Source: a virus
Length of the DNA: 26,949 nucleotides
Strand: one strand, 5' to 3'
Virus record (IMG/VR): IMGVR_UViG_3300025769_000684
Span: 1-26,949 of that record
Position 1 is the first letter of the stretch. Every line of letters begins with the position of its first letter. Below the pieces are notes generated by a model. It saw nothing but the letters and a program-made list of their open reading frames with translations, did no database searches and was not told the origin of the DNA. The position numbers and the translations under genes were made by a program. Below, one piece after another: positions 13,561-22,106 of this stretch.

Positions 13561-15947
13561 TACTTGATATCTCCTCTGTTAACCTTAAACATATCATATT
13601 TTAAGTTTTTAAATCCTACGGTGTTTGCATTACCACCTATATTTGCCAATGTGTTATAACCTTCCATTTTGATTGTGGCATCTAGCATTTCATCTGTTAC
13701 TGCAAACTCGCCTTGTGCATTTACCACAGTTGGTATGGTATCAAAATTCTCATATGTTTGACCAGTGCTTACAAAATTTTCTATGGTTTGACCATTTGCA
13801 AAATTAACATCTATACCAAAACGGAAGCCAAAATCTGCAAAACCACTGGCAGGTGTTTGTCCTAGTGGTGAACTGTTTGTGAGTACAGTATATGTACCAT
13901 TTTCAATGTTTGCTAAATCAACTGGTACTCTAGGTGCTATTTCTCTAAATACTGCTGTATTACTGGTTAAATTTACATTAGTAGCAGGTGCAAAGTCTAC
14001 TTGTCCGCCTGCACTATATTGTGCTAAATTAAATCTAGTGACTGAACCACTGTATGCCTCTTGATTAACTACCACAGCATTACCTGTGATATTTTGTATG
14101 CCATTAAGTGTTTTTGACAATTCTCCACCTGCACCAACACCTGCAACTTGAAAACTTAAATTGTGGTCAGGCTCCCAACCACCTAAATACTTTCCTGATA
14201 TTGTAACAGTATCTGCATTTGCATAACCACTACCTGGCTGATCTGGATTTATAGTGACATTTGCGTATACTCCAGATGCTATGTCTTTTCTGATAATGAA
14301 TTTTGCACCTGTACCACTACCTGATGTGGTTGTTTGAGGTATACCAAACATTTTGTTTTCTAAACCATTAGCCGGCAAGTATAATGGATGTTCTCTGATA
14401 TCTAAAATATCTGTGGGATCATCTTCTGGTGTTCTTTTTGTTGATTCTGTGATTGTTGGTGCTACATAATTGGTATCTGTGTATTCTAACAGAGTCATTT
14501 CACAAGTTATCATTGCATTTTCAGTTAATTTTTCTTTTGACCTCATTACTTTGAATAATTTGTTATTGAAACCAAAATCTGTGTTGTTTACTTTTACCAC
14601 ATCACCAGCATCTATTTGTAATGTGCTATAATCACCAGTCAATTGACACACCATACCATTTCTACTTTGATTTAATTCTATATTTCCTAATAATTCTGCA
14701 TGTATATTGTTGTTAACTAATTCTGCACGGAATTCTAATGGATTATCTGGCTCATTGGGATTACGATCACCACTGGGTGTTTCTAAGAATACAGTATTTG
14801 TTTGATCTTTTCTGTTTCTATCTGCAAAACTGACTTCAACTTGGTTGAACATGTTGTATAATTCTGTGCTACTTACTGATATTTTACTTACTATGTTATC
14901 ATCATCGAGTACAAAACAGTTTGCTAATTCATTTGTAGTCAATTCTCTATTTGGTATTGTTTTAAATTTGCCTTGCTTACCATCGAATGCAAAGAAAGTA
15001 CCTGAATTTTGACAAATCTTGTCAATGTTGTCCATATTGGTATCAAAAGTACTCAAATAACCATTGATTTCATAACGTGCAATGTTGGCTGTTACATTTG
15101 CAATGTTTGTGTATGATACAAGTTCATTACAGAATCCTTTCATTGAGGTATTTGCTGTTCCTGTTATGCTGGTTACATCGATTAAACTGTTTGATAATCC
15201 ACAACCCCATCTATCATTGTTTAAATATCTTATTAGTGCATCACCTGGATTGGTTATATCATTTTCCATTTCAAAAGTCATTTGACCTAAACCTGTTAAG
15301 CCATTTTCTGCATCATAATCCACTTCAACCATGGCAAATACCAATCCTTCCATGCTGTAATTTGTGATATCTGTCCAGTGTGGCATCATTGTGATTGCAC
15401 TTTGCTTAAATCCAACTGAAGGGAATATTTGATCACCACTATTTGTACTACCTGCATATACTCTTATGCGTATTTTATTGTTCCAATCTTGGTTAGCAGT
15501 AGCATTAGGATCTGAGTAACCTGTAACTATGTGTTGATTAAATTGTAATATTGCATCACCCCAGTATATATCGTCAACAGAGTACGTGGCACCATCTATG
15601 TATTCACTTAACAGTATACAGTAGTGCATAGTTTGGTTTTCATTAGATATTGCTACATCAGTTATAGGTCCACTCATGAAGTTTTTACCAAAAGCAATTC
15701 CTATTTTATTATCTGTGCTTGGTGCTACTTGTACTTTACTGCCATTAACAGGTGTAGTACCTATGCCTGGCGTAGGTACATCAAATACACCTAATAATTT
15801 ACTTGTTGCAAAACCTAAACCTGCGGCTACAACACCTGCTACAAGTGTACCTGCAAAACTAAGTCCTATACCTGCTATAGTGGCAAATGTACCTGTTAAA
15901 CTTAAGGCACTTGCTACTGCGGCTCCTATTGCTGTAAATACTGCCAT
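13560..15947 (-). CDS. Tail tip / central fibre protein, gpJ-like
   Basis: 795 residues. The N-terminus (about 5-55) is very hydrophobic and Gly/Ala-rich (GTFATIAGIGLSFAGTLVAG), as in lambda-like tail tip proteins where gpI- and gpJ-type segments meet. The middle contains YLNNDRWGCGL followed by an I-D-x-I-C-QNSGTFFAFDGKQGKFK region, matching the conserved tip-attachment (phage-tail_3) core of gpJ. The C-terminal 250 residues are beta-rich and likely exposed. It would form the baseplate hub that seals the tail tube and first senses the host. The ATG at 15947 has AGGAG. It follows the GNAT gene by 3 nt. Confidence 0.85.
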   Translation of the reverse strand: MAVFTAIGAAVASALSLTGTFATIAGIGLSFAGTLVAGVVAAGLGFATSKLLGVFDVPTPGIGTTPVNGSKVQVAPSTDNKIGIAFGKNFMSGPITDVAISNENQTMHYCILLSEYIDGATYSVDDIYWGDAILQFNQHIVTGYSDPNATANQDWNNKIRIRVYAGSTNSGDQIFPSVGFKQSAITMMPHWTDITNYSMEGLVFAMVEVDYDAENGLTGLGQMTFEMENDITNPGDALIRYLNNDRWGCGLSNSLIDVTSITGTANTSMKGFCNELVSYTNIANVTANIARYEINGYLSTFDTNMDNIDKICQNSGTFFAFDGKQGKFKTIPNRELTTNELANCFVLDDDNIVSKISVSSTELYNMFNQVEVSFADRNRKDQTNTVFLETPSGDRNPNEPDNPLEFRAELVNNNIHAELLGNIELNQSRNGMVCQLTGDYSTLQIDAGDVVKVNNTDFGFNNKLFKVMRSKEKLTENAMITCEMTLLEYTDTNYVAPTITESTKRTPEDDPTDILDIREHPLYLPANGLENKMFGIPQTTTSGSGTGAKFIIRKDIASGVYANVTINPDQPGSGYANADTVTISGKYLGGWEPDHNLSFQVAGVGAGGELSKTLNGIQNITGNAVVVNQEAYSGSVTRFNLAQYSAGGQVDFAPATNVNLTSNTAVFREIAPRVPVDLANIENGTYTVLTNSSPLGQTPASGFADFGFRFGIDVNFANGQTIENFVSTGQTYENFDTIPTVVNAQGEFAVTDEMLDATIKMEGYNTLANIGGNANTVGFKNLKYDMFKVNRGDIK

Positions 15948-15950
15948 TAA

Positions 15951-16409
15951 TTACTCCTGTTCTGCATAATATACTGTTTCAATTGGCTTGAATCCCCATT
16001 TGTCTAATTTGATATCGGGTGATTGGTCCATCAATGTCATTGTGTATCCTGATATTTCACCTTGAGATTTTTGTTTTTTTGCTATTTCTAGATACTTGAG
16101 AAACAATTTGCCACCTGTTGTACCTGCTCTATGCTCTGGTTCAACCCACCAAGCCATTTCTCTCAACACTGGTTTTACTTTGGGTAACCAGATATCTGGT
16201 GCTGGCATGGCTATAAAGAATCCTACGCCTACATCTTTGTGAGTTGCTATCAACAGCACACCTACTTTTTTTATACTATATAATAATGTATCTATATAGT
16301 TATTGTCATATTCTGGGTTGTGCAAAAATTCCACAGGTGAACTGTTTGCAAAATTTATAAACATTCTTTTGATTTCTGCAAAATCACTTTCTTGTGCTAT
16401 CTTGATCAT
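15951..16409 (-). CDS. GNAT-family N-acetyltransferase
   Basis: 152 residues, the usual size of a single GNAT domain. The N-terminus IAQESDFAEIKRMFINFA matches the opening strand and helix of the fold. Strand 4 reads LREMAWWVEPEHRAGTTGGK, with the acetyl-CoA pyrophosphate loop at EHRAGTTGGKL (R/Q-x-x-G-x-G/A form). A helix and C-terminal strand GYTMTLMDQSP with the terminal KWGFKPIETVYY follow. It acetylates an unknown amine. It lies between tail-tip genes and starts in the stop of the upstream gene (TAATG), so it is made with the tail proteins; modification of a tail or host protein is inferred. Confidence 0.88.
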   Translation of the reverse strand: MIKIAQESDFAEIKRMFINFANSSPVEFLHNPEYDNNYIDTLLYSIKKVGVLLIATHKDVGVGFFIAMPAPDIWLPKVKPVLREMAWWVEPEHRAGTTGGKLFLKYLEIAKKQKSQGEISGYTMTLMDQSPDIKLDKWGFKPIETVYYAEQE

Positions 16410-17107
16410 TATCTTTCCCGTGCGTCTCTAAATCGTCCACGGTTACCTCCACCGCCTCCACCTGAAGAACCACCGCCACCAGATCCACCACCATTATAAC
16501 CGCCAGTAGTGCCTGGTGCATATTCTTTACCAAAGTCAAAACTGGTGTTATACAGTATAGGTATTCTGTCAAAACTTTTATCATTGGGATAAATTCTTTT
16601 GCGTTCGTCTGGATTTGTTCTTTGTCCTGTTATTTTGTTTTTCAAAACAGTGGTTAAACTGGCTACTGTTATCGTAACTGTATAATCATTTTGTTTGCTT
16701 AGATAATTGAAACTTTCATTGATATTATAATTTGATATAACACCACTGAATCTTGTGTAAACATTGCTGGTTAATTGTAAACTTTCTGTGTCTACAAATG
16801 CTCTTTTGACTACAACATTACTGCCTTTTACAGGATTTGCAAGTATAAGACCAACATAGTCTTGATTGCTTGGTATACCACTTAGTGTTACTTGTAAATC
16901 ACCTGTGTTATATTTCAAATCATCTACTATTTCATTTACATTTAAGAAATTACCTAATTCATTATATGTGATTGCACTAGGTCCTGTGCCTATAGTGACA
17001 GGTATATAATGACTGCTTATGTGATATGTTGTGGTATCAATTGTGAGATCAATCAGTGTGATAGGTGCAATGTTAGTGCCTTGTACTTCTGTGATAACAG
17101 TACTCAT
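16409..17107 (-). CDS. Minor tail / tail-tip assembly protein with Gly-rich C-terminus
   Basis: 232 residues. The first 165 residues are beta-rich (APITLIDLTIDTTTYHISSH and similar) and contain DYTVTITVASLTTVLKNK, then ITGQRTNPDERKRIYPNDKS. The R-T-N...R-x-YPxDK-x-F element recurs in tail-tip proteins of siphoviruses that lie between the tape measure and gpJ. The last 35 residues are almost pure Gly/Ser and then Arg-rich, so flexible and basic. Start and stop overlap neighbours as TAATG. Position (gpL/gpK-like slot) supports a baseplate role; the exact family is not certain. Confidence 0.7.
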   Translation of the reverse strand: MSTVITEVQGTNIAPITLIDLTIDTTTYHISSHYIPVTIGTGPSAITYNELGNFLNVNEIVDDLKYNTGDLQVTLSGIPSNQDYVGLILANPVKGSNVVVKRAFVDTESLQLTSNVYTRFSGVISNYNINESFNYLSKQNDYTVTITVASLTTVLKNKITGQRTNPDERKRIYPNDKSFDRIPILYNTSFDFGKEYAPGTTGGYNGGGSGGGGSSGGGGGGNRGRFRDARER

Positions 17108-17787
17108 TACTCAATTATCTCCACGAATTCAAAATCACCACTAAATTCTATAAGATTGTGTGGTACTACACTATATGTTGGCGAAGTTAAGGCTTTTACT
17201 TGAAATGTTACATCTTTACCAAATTTAGGAGTTATGTTTACTCCCACAGGTGTATCTGCTGTATAAGGCAATAGACCTCTGTGTACAGGTACTCTCAAAC
17301 TTGCACTACTGCTCCATGCTATATCTTCTGTGATTGTATACGGATAAGGATATGTACCTACAGTACCTTTTGGTTGTATGTAATCACCTTTCTTGAATAA
17401 TGTACCACTTGGTGAACCTGTGACATTTACGGTATTGAGATATATGTTTGCTTCGCCTACTGTTAAATCGTTGCCGGCAGTGATAATTTGATCTAATTGA
17501 GGTTGAGATAAATTGCCTTGATATTCTGTGATATAAGCCATATTTGCATTTGTGCTACCTATATCAATAGTTTCCATTGTGGTTCTACTTGCATTATCTA
17601 AATCTTCTAATAAATTTCTATTTGTGCTATACTTTAGACCTTGTGGAGAACCCACACTAAATCTGTATATGCCTTGGCCTCTTTCTGCTGTTTTTACTCT
17701 GCCACTTCTACTCACTGTGAAACTGGTGACTTTTTGTCTATCTATGGTGATGTATGTTGCATTGTCTATGATTGTTTGAAATGACAT
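17107..17787 (-). CDS. Minor tail protein (distal-tail-like position)
   Basis: 226 residues with mostly beta-strand composition, opening FQTIIDNATYITIDRQKVTS and then GQGIYRFSVGSPQGLKYS. Directly downstream of the tape measure gene, the place of the distal tail or gpM-type protein that begins the baseplate. No membrane or catalytic motif. It is 2 nt from the tape measure stop and overlaps the next gene by TAATG, so it belongs to the tail operon. Family assignment rests on position more than motif. Confidence 0.7.
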   Translation of the reverse strand: MSFQTIIDNATYITIDRQKVTSFTVSRSGRVKTAERGQGIYRFSVGSPQGLKYSTNRNLLEDLDNASRTTMETIDIGSTNANMAYITEYQGNLSQPQLDQIITAGNDLTVGEANIYLNTVNVTGSPSGTLFKKGDYIQPKGTVGTYPYPYTITEDIAWSSSASLRVPVHRGLLPYTADTPVGVNITPKFGKDVTFQVKALTSPTYSVVPHNLIEFSGDFEFVEIIE

Positions 17788-17789
17788 GT

Positions 17790-19943
17790 TTATCCTCCTG
17801 GTAACCTTCTAGCACCTGCTTGTGTTACTGCAAATATAAATTCTGGATCACTTGCTACTAACTGTTGAAAACTTGGTGCATCTACGGCGTTTATGTTGTA
17901 TGTGACATTTGTGCCACCCATTGCATGATTAGGCACTATACCTCCCATTGAATTAGGTACAAATATTTCTGGTCCTTTTTCGCCAACCAAATAAGGTCTG
18001 TTTCTCATAACAGGACCACCATTTGCTTTACCACCACCAAATATACCACCTAGGAATGAACCACCAAAGTCCATACCTGTTACACTACCACCTGAACCAA
18101 ATTGTAAACCAAATATACTGGTCAGTATAGGTTGTATGATCATTAATCTCAATGCATCTGCTATAATTTGTGTGGTTAATGTTTTAAAGAATGTTCTAAA
18201 TGATTCACCAGCACTTTTTCCTTCTAATAATGCTGTTGCTAGATCTGTACTTAAACTTTTTTGTGCTTGTCCAATTGTATCTAAGAAGTTTCTTAAACCT
18301 TCTTGATTTTTAAATTCTTCATCTAATTTGTTAATTAATGATGTTATTTCAGGTAAACTAAATTTTAAGTCTTCAAAATTATCTAATAAAAATTTTATAG
18401 CAGTATTATATTCTTGAGTAGTCGGAATTGTGTTTCTAAATACACCTTCGATACTGCCCATTGCTATTTTTACCCTTCCAGCAGATGTTGCCATGGCATC
18501 CATTATCTTAGTATCTTTTGCAAATGCGTCTGCTATTTGTTTGCCTATTTCTTCAACTGTAAGACCACCTGGATTTGCACCACCTAATAAATTGTATAAT
18601 GATGCGGCTAATTCTCCGGAATCTTTGCTTAACTGTGATATTGCGGCGGAGGCATCTATTGCACCACTACCTAAGTTAATTGCTAAATCATCACCTAGGC
18701 CTTTTGCGGCATCGGCTGTTTTTTGTGCATCTGCACGAATCTTGGCCCCACCTGTTGTGAAGTCATCTACCAATTGGTCGACAGCATCTCTGGCAGTTGA
18801 TACAGGTATAAATGTGCTTAATTCTGTTGATACATCATCAATTGCATCTAAGCCTTCTGTTCTTAATTTATTTGCGGCCTTTGTAATATTTTCAAAGAAA
18901 TTGCTTACACTATCGACACCTGTGGTTATTTCTATGAGTTTGCCTATGCCTTGTCCTACATAGCCTATGCCTTCATATATGAGACCAAATGCTTTTACTA
19001 CCACATTTGCCACAGTTCTTATTTGTTCACCAAAATTCTGTCTTATGCTTTGACCAACTCTACGCAAGAATTGACCCATACTTGCTACTATGTCTATGAC
19101 TGTTGCTACTGCTCTTGCAAGTCTTATAACACCACTTACTACATTTTCACCTATGGTTTTTGCAAATTCTAATGCTTGTTTTTCATTGTCTCTGAATGTT
19201 TTTGTGATGTTTTCCAAGAATGATTGAAACTCTGGTTTGATTGCATCACCTAATGCGGCTTGAAAGTCTGTTACAGCATCGCCTGCCTGGTTAACAGCAC
19301 CACTGTATGTTTTGTTTAGTTTTTCTGCACTACCGTCAACTTCTACACCAAATTCTCGGAATTTTGCAATAGTTTCATCTATACTATAAGTTACACCTGC
19401 TTCGAATCCTGCGGCTGCTAGTACACCTTTTTCTCTGAATACATCTGCCGCACCTGCACCAGCACTGAATGATCTCTGTATTTGTCCTGCGGCTGTTTCA
19501 AAAGGTATACCAAAGAGGCCGGCTATATCTGCGGCCAGTCTTATGTTTTCATCAAGTTCGCCTATGGTTCCACTTACTGTGGCTATACCAGGAGCACTTG
19601 CGGCTAATTCTTCAAATGCAACAGGTAAATCTCTCGCCACATCACGAATTTTGTTTAGTGCGGCTGCTCCACCTTCTGCACTACCTACAATGTTGCCTAA
19701 TGTAACTTGTACATCTTCGAATTGTGCGGCAACACCTAAACTTTTACCTACTTGGTTAACTGCGGAACTAACTGCTACAAAACCTGCGGCTAATGGCGCC
19801 AATCTTGCGGCTAATCCTATTATACTGCCTTTTGTTACATTACCTTGACTGCTAAATCCTTTCATTGAGGATTTGGCTTGATTCATTCCCCTGTTAAATT
19901 GTTTTGAATTAAGGGTTAAGGTTACTTCTATGTTCTTTGCCAT
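17790..19943 (-). CDS. Tape measure protein
   Basis: 717 residues, helical and Ala-rich, which sets tail length and is threaded inside the tail tube. The opening VTLTLNSKQFNRGMNQAKSS is the usual start of phage minor tail/tape measure proteins. Residues 50-250 match the tape-measure core (AAQFEDVQVTLGNIVGSAEG, then LPVAFEELAASAPGIATVSG). Several hydrophobic helices lie in the middle. Near residues 640-677 the C-terminus has GGPVMRNRPYLVGEKGPEIF then VPNSMGGIVP, a lambda-type motif. It follows the gp10-like gene by 1 nt. The chaperones upstream (G/GT) would coat it during assembly. The length predicts a tail of roughly 100 nm if the usual ratio holds. Confidence 0.95.
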   Translation of the reverse strand: MAKNIEVTLTLNSKQFNRGMNQAKSSMKGFSSQGNVTKGSIIGLAARLAPLAAGFVAVSSAVNQVGKSLGVAAQFEDVQVTLGNIVGSAEGGAAALNKIRDVARDLPVAFEELAASAPGIATVSGTIGELDENIRLAADIAGLFGIPFETAAGQIQRSFSAGAGAADVFREKGVLAAAGFEAGVTYSIDETIAKFREFGVEVDGSAEKLNKTYSGAVNQAGDAVTDFQAALGDAIKPEFQSFLENITKTFRDNEKQALEFAKTIGENVVSGVIRLARAVATVIDIVASMGQFLRRVGQSIRQNFGEQIRTVANVVVKAFGLIYEGIGYVGQGIGKLIEITTGVDSVSNFFENITKAANKLRTEGLDAIDDVSTELSTFIPVSTARDAVDQLVDDFTTGGAKIRADAQKTADAAKGLGDDLAINLGSGAIDASAAISQLSKDSGELAASLYNLLGGANPGGLTVEEIGKQIADAFAKDTKIMDAMATSAGRVKIAMGSIEGVFRNTIPTTQEYNTAIKFLLDNFEDLKFSLPEITSLINKLDEEFKNQEGLRNFLDTIGQAQKSLSTDLATALLEGKSAGESFRTFFKTLTTQIIADALRLMIIQPILTSIFGLQFGSGGSVTGMDFGGSFLGGIFGGGKANGGPVMRNRPYLVGEKGPEIFVPNSMGGIVPNHAMGGTNVTYNINAVDAPSFQQLVASDPEFIFAVTQAGARRLPGG

Positions 19944-19944
19944 C

Positions 19945-20244
19945 TTATGATCCTATCTTTCTAATTTGATCTGTTACCAAATTATCTATTTCTTTAGTTG
20001 CTGGCTCAGTGAAACCTTGTGGAGATTGTTTGCTCCACCCTGTGTCTAATCTGTCTGCATATGGATATCTTGAACCTATTACTGATTTGTCTTTTTCTAA
20101 TCTTGTTCTGTTTCTAGCATTGCCTGATTTTATAGGAGTACGACTTTTGAGATATGGATATGTTTTTTCCATAACGAATTGAGGCATATCTTTCAATTCC
20201 TTGAACATGTCTACAACTTCTCTATCGTTTACTTTTATTCCCAT
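19945..20244 (-). CDS. HK97 gp10-like neck / tail completion protein
   Basis: 99 residues with TPIKSGNARNRTRLEKD and SRYPYADRLDTGWSKQSPQG, the signature of HK97 gp10-like proteins (T-P-x-x-x-G-x-x-R/A ... YA-x-x-x-x-x-G...). These stop and connect the head and tail, or complete the tail. The gene overlaps the T frame of the chaperone by 23 nt. Its place after the chaperones rather than between connector and tail terminator is unusual. ATG at 20244, weak ribosome binding site, probably coupled. Confidence 0.8.
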   Translation of the reverse strand: MGIKVNDREVVDMFKELKDMPQFVMEKTYPYLKSRTPIKSGNARNRTRLEKDKSVIGSRYPYADRLDTGWSKQSPQGFTEPATKEIDNLVTDQIRKIGS

Positions 20245-20784
20245 AATATTGTTCTGCTAGTTTGTCTACCTGAGTTTTATTATATAATTCAGGTGGTAAT
20301 GGCTTGTTTGCCTCTTTGTAACTATTTACTACTTCTGTGGTAACTGCTACATCGAATACCATTAAATCAAATGTATCGCCTTTGGCTAATATATTTGTTG
20401 GTAAAACGCCATACCTCTTTGCCATTGCATCAAGTAATAGTATGTAATTTGTACTAGGCGAATTTTCTTCTATACTATGGGACGTTATTTTCCCAATTTT
20501 TCGCCTGCAACTTTCATACATGCACCAATCACATCCATAGGTAACTGTAATCCATCTTTCATGATTTTTTCACCTTTTTCGTTTAGGATTATTTCTTGAA
20601 TCATATTAACCATGCTTTCTGTGGTTTCACCCTCTTTAGCACTTGCTAACTTGGCAAAAACATCTAGAGGTTGTCTATCATACATGTAGAACTCTAATTC
20701 ATCTCCGTATGTTTTTACAATTTCTTCGTCTTTTATGGTCAACTTGATTAGTTGAGGTTTTTGTGCGAGTTTACTTAACTCCAT
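20222..20784 (-). CDS. Tail assembly chaperone GT fusion, made by -1 frameshift
   Basis: Frameshift product of about 187 residues: G (99 residues) is followed by 88 residues read in the -1 frame, entering at ITSHSIEENSPS and ending YYGNKSKR at a TAG (20222). The T-frame contains NYILLLDAMAKRYGVLPTNI and later TFDLMVFDVAVTTEVVNSYK, a pattern of T-domain partners of tape measure proteins. The slippery heptamer GGGAAAA at 20488-20494 lies directly before the G stop. As in lambda, G would coat the tape measure and GT recruit the tail tube subunit. The independent T-frame start (20521) is not needed, which supports frameshifting. Confidence 0.85.
20485..20784 (-). CDS. Tail assembly chaperone G-like protein
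   Basis: 99 residues, acidic and helical, ending KVAGEKLGK at TAA (20485-20487). Sequence reads as a typical G-type chaperone: strand-rich start (LIKLTIKDEEIVKTYG), then a helical body around MVNMIQEIILNEKGEKIM. The ATG at 20784 has AAGGAG. It lies between the tail tube and the tape measure genes, where the chaperone pair is expected. Most ribosomes end here; a minority shift to make the fusion with the T frame. Confidence 0.85.
   Translation of the reverse strand: MELSKLAQKPQLIKLTIKDEEIVKTYGDELEFYMYDRQPLDVFAKLASAKEGETTESMVNMIQEIILNEKGEKIMKDGLQLPMDVIGACMKVAGEKLGK
20488..20494 (-). promoter_or_regulatory. -1 ribosomal slippery heptamer GGGAAAA
   Basis: On the minus strand the G frame reads TTG GGA AAA TAA. 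G GGA AAA fits the X XXY YYZ rule, the same class as lambda's GGGAAAG. It sits right at the zero-frame stop, so slippage competes with termination, and the -1 frame is open for 88 codons. Confidence 0.9.
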
Positions 20785-20787
20785 ATC

Positions 20788-20964
20788 TTACTCCTTTATA
20801 TCTCTATCTTTTAAATTGTGTATAGCACTTAAACAAAATGCTATTCTATTTTGTGCTTTGCGGATATCTCCTTCAGCACATCTAACTTCATTCTGAGCCT
20901 TTGCTATCTCCGACTCCATCGATTTCAGTATCTCCTGAATCGAGTGTTTGTTCCATATCTGCAT
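20788..20964 (-). CDS. Small helical protein overlapping its neighbour (58 residues, or 43)
   Basis: Open frame in the gap between the 83-residue gene and the G chaperone. It ends TAA at 20788-20790, close to the G ribosome binding site. It is open from ATG at 20964 (AAGG upstream) or ATG at 20919 (AGGAG, but 12 nt away). The product is helical with a repeated unit: IAKAQNEV and IRKAQNRI, likely a short coiled coil. It overlaps the end of the 83-residue gene by 77 or 32 nt in another frame. No other explanation exists for the gap. It is a modest call, since no homologue is recognised. Confidence 0.5.
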   Translation of the reverse strand: MQIWNKHSIQEILKSMESEIAKAQNEVRCAEGDIRKAQNRIAFCLSAIHNLKDRDIKE

Positions 20965-21139
20965 AACTATTTACCTTTTCTTTCTTGGGTTTTTTGTGTG
21001 AACTATCTGGTAATTCTATGCCATGTTCTTTGGCATATTCATCTAGATCATGCTCTACACCATCAACAGTGATTACACGATCACTTCTACCGTGCCATAC
21101 ACCATCTTTATATAATCTCAAAAACATGTGTTTCTTCAT
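20888..21139 (-). CDS. Unknown acidic protein (83 residues) after the tail tube gene
   Basis: ATG at 21139 with AGGAG. The N-terminal half is a small beta-like domain (MFLRLYKDGVWHGRSDRVIT, then VDGVEHDLDEYA). The C-terminal half is Lys- then Asp/Glu-rich and likely disordered. Family not recognised. It lies between the tail tube gene and the chaperones. A minor tail or chaperone-accessory role is possible. Confidence 0.75.
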   Translation of the reverse strand: MKKHMFLRLYKDGVWHGRSDRVITVDGVEHDLDEYAKEHGIELPDSSHKKPKKEKVNSYADMEQTLDSGDTEIDGVGDSKGSE

Positions 21140-21156
21140 AATATTCTCCTATAAAA

Positions 21157-21188
21157 TAATCTCCCCCAAATGAGGGAGACTATTATTG
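21157..21188 (-). terminator. Hairpin after the tail tube gene, possible attenuator
   Basis: CTCCC/GGGAG stem (21161-21165, 21174-21178), extended by AATAAT/ATTATT with a small bulge. On the minus strand a T-rich run (TTATTTTA) follows the stem. It would lower transcription past the highly expressed tail tube gene, as expected for a structural operon, without fully ending it. Confidence 0.6.
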
Positions 21189-21216
21189 TTTTGCATTCAA
21201 CGATTGTTTACCTTAA

Positions 21217-21696
21217 TTAAGGTGTAACATCCGTGCTTAGATCGCCATCCACTTCAATTGTGATCGGAGTAATAAATACTGCGCCATCTTGAGATGCGGT
21301 TGGAGCCAATCCACTCAAGAAACCTTCTCCTTGAATGTATCTAGCACCTGAACCTTGTCCCTCAAAAGCAACACTAAAATGAACATTTGATTTATTATTC
21401 TGAGTACCAAATAATCCATTATTTGCAACACTATTTGTTGCGTTTGCTCCATCACCAAAGAAAACATCTTCGTCTACTAACACATTCAATGTGATCTGGT
21501 TAGTAGAAGGTGTTGTAAATGCTTTTTCACTTGCGGAGTCTAGAGTTTTATATCTGACTACACCAGTTGAAGCATTAACAGTGATGTCTTGCATGAAAGG
21601 CACGACTAAACCTCCTGCGGCACCTGGTACTGATTGTGCTTGTGTACCTAGCCTTAGGATTGCTTTGTTTCCTGCTGTTACGTTCATTACTGCCAT
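21217..21696 (-). CDS. Major tail (tube) protein
   Basis: 159 residues. Beta-rich with the phage tail tube pattern: NKAILRLGTQAQSVPGAAGG at the start, VVRYKTLDSASEKAF near 45-60, and a C-terminal TPITIEVDGDLST strand. Subunits stack as hexamers to make the tail tube through which DNA passes. Expected position: after the tail terminator and before the chaperones. The ATG at 21696 has AAGGAG. It is followed by a hairpin, consistent with a very abundant product. A 14-bp palindrome covers its stop codon. Confidence 0.88.
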   Translation of the reverse strand: MAVMNVTAGNKAILRLGTQAQSVPGAAGGLVVPFMQDITVNASTGVVRYKTLDSASEKAFTTPSTNQITLNVLVDEDVFFGDGANATNSVANNGLFGTQNNKSNVHFSVAFEGQGSGARYIQGEGFLSGLAPTASQDGAVFITPITIEVDGDLSTDVTP

Positions 21697-21712
21697 TGGT
21701 TTCTCCTTTTTG

Positions 21713-22105
21713 TTATACAGTTACAAACCGATAATCGAACTCATACGTTATGTAATCTGCTACGATTTCGGTACTTACCTCACATTCTTTGATATGAGGT
21801 CCACTTATGTCTAATCTTTCTGCTACAATGCTATCGATGACATTATCGATATCACTGGGTTGATTTTTGGCATCAACAGTTAAGTATGCTGTCACAGTAG
21901 TTTCTTTTTCATATATATCATTACCATCAAGACTGTTATATAATTCACTAACACTGAGGTTATCTTGATCTACATACACATTCTTTTTGTTTTTGATATC
22001 TAATCTTTCTCCACCACTATTCCATGGTAGTTCACTACTAACACTAACACTACTAGATGCTAGTGCAGTAGTTAAACCTGTGATTAAAGTGTCTCTAATC
22101 GCCAT
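21713..22105 (-). CDS. Tail terminator protein
   Basis: 130 residues. It begins MAIRDTLITGLTTALASSSV, a helix typical of gpU-like terminators. A beta-sheet follows (ETTVTAYLTVDAKNQPSDID), then an amphipathic helix DNVIDSIVAERL and a C-terminal beta pair (YITYEFDYRFVTV). This protein caps the finished tail tube and joins it to the head. It lies between the connector and the tail tube gene, the conserved order. It begins 1 nt after the connector stop. Confidence 0.82.
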   Translation of the reverse strand: MAIRDTLITGLTTALASSSVSVSSELPWNSGGERLDIKNKKNVYVDQDNLSVSELYNSLDGNDIYEKETTVTAYLTVDAKNQPSDIDNVIDSIVAERLDISGPHIKECEVSTEIVADYITYEFDYRFVTV

Positions 22106-22106
22106 A

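Noticed and set aside
18430-18963. 177-codon plus-strand frame
   Set aside because: Antisense shadow of the tape measure gene, Ala/Pro/Ser-rich as expected from the reverse of Gly/Ala codons; no initiation signal.
20222-20521. T-frame ORF as a stand-alone gene
   Set aside because: Its start overlaps the G gene and lacks a ribosome binding site; a canonical slippery heptamer joins the two frames.
21210-21223. 14-bp palindrome ACCTTAATTAAGGT over the tail tube stop codon
   Set aside because: No loop and no T run, so not a terminator; may be chance in AT-rich DNA.
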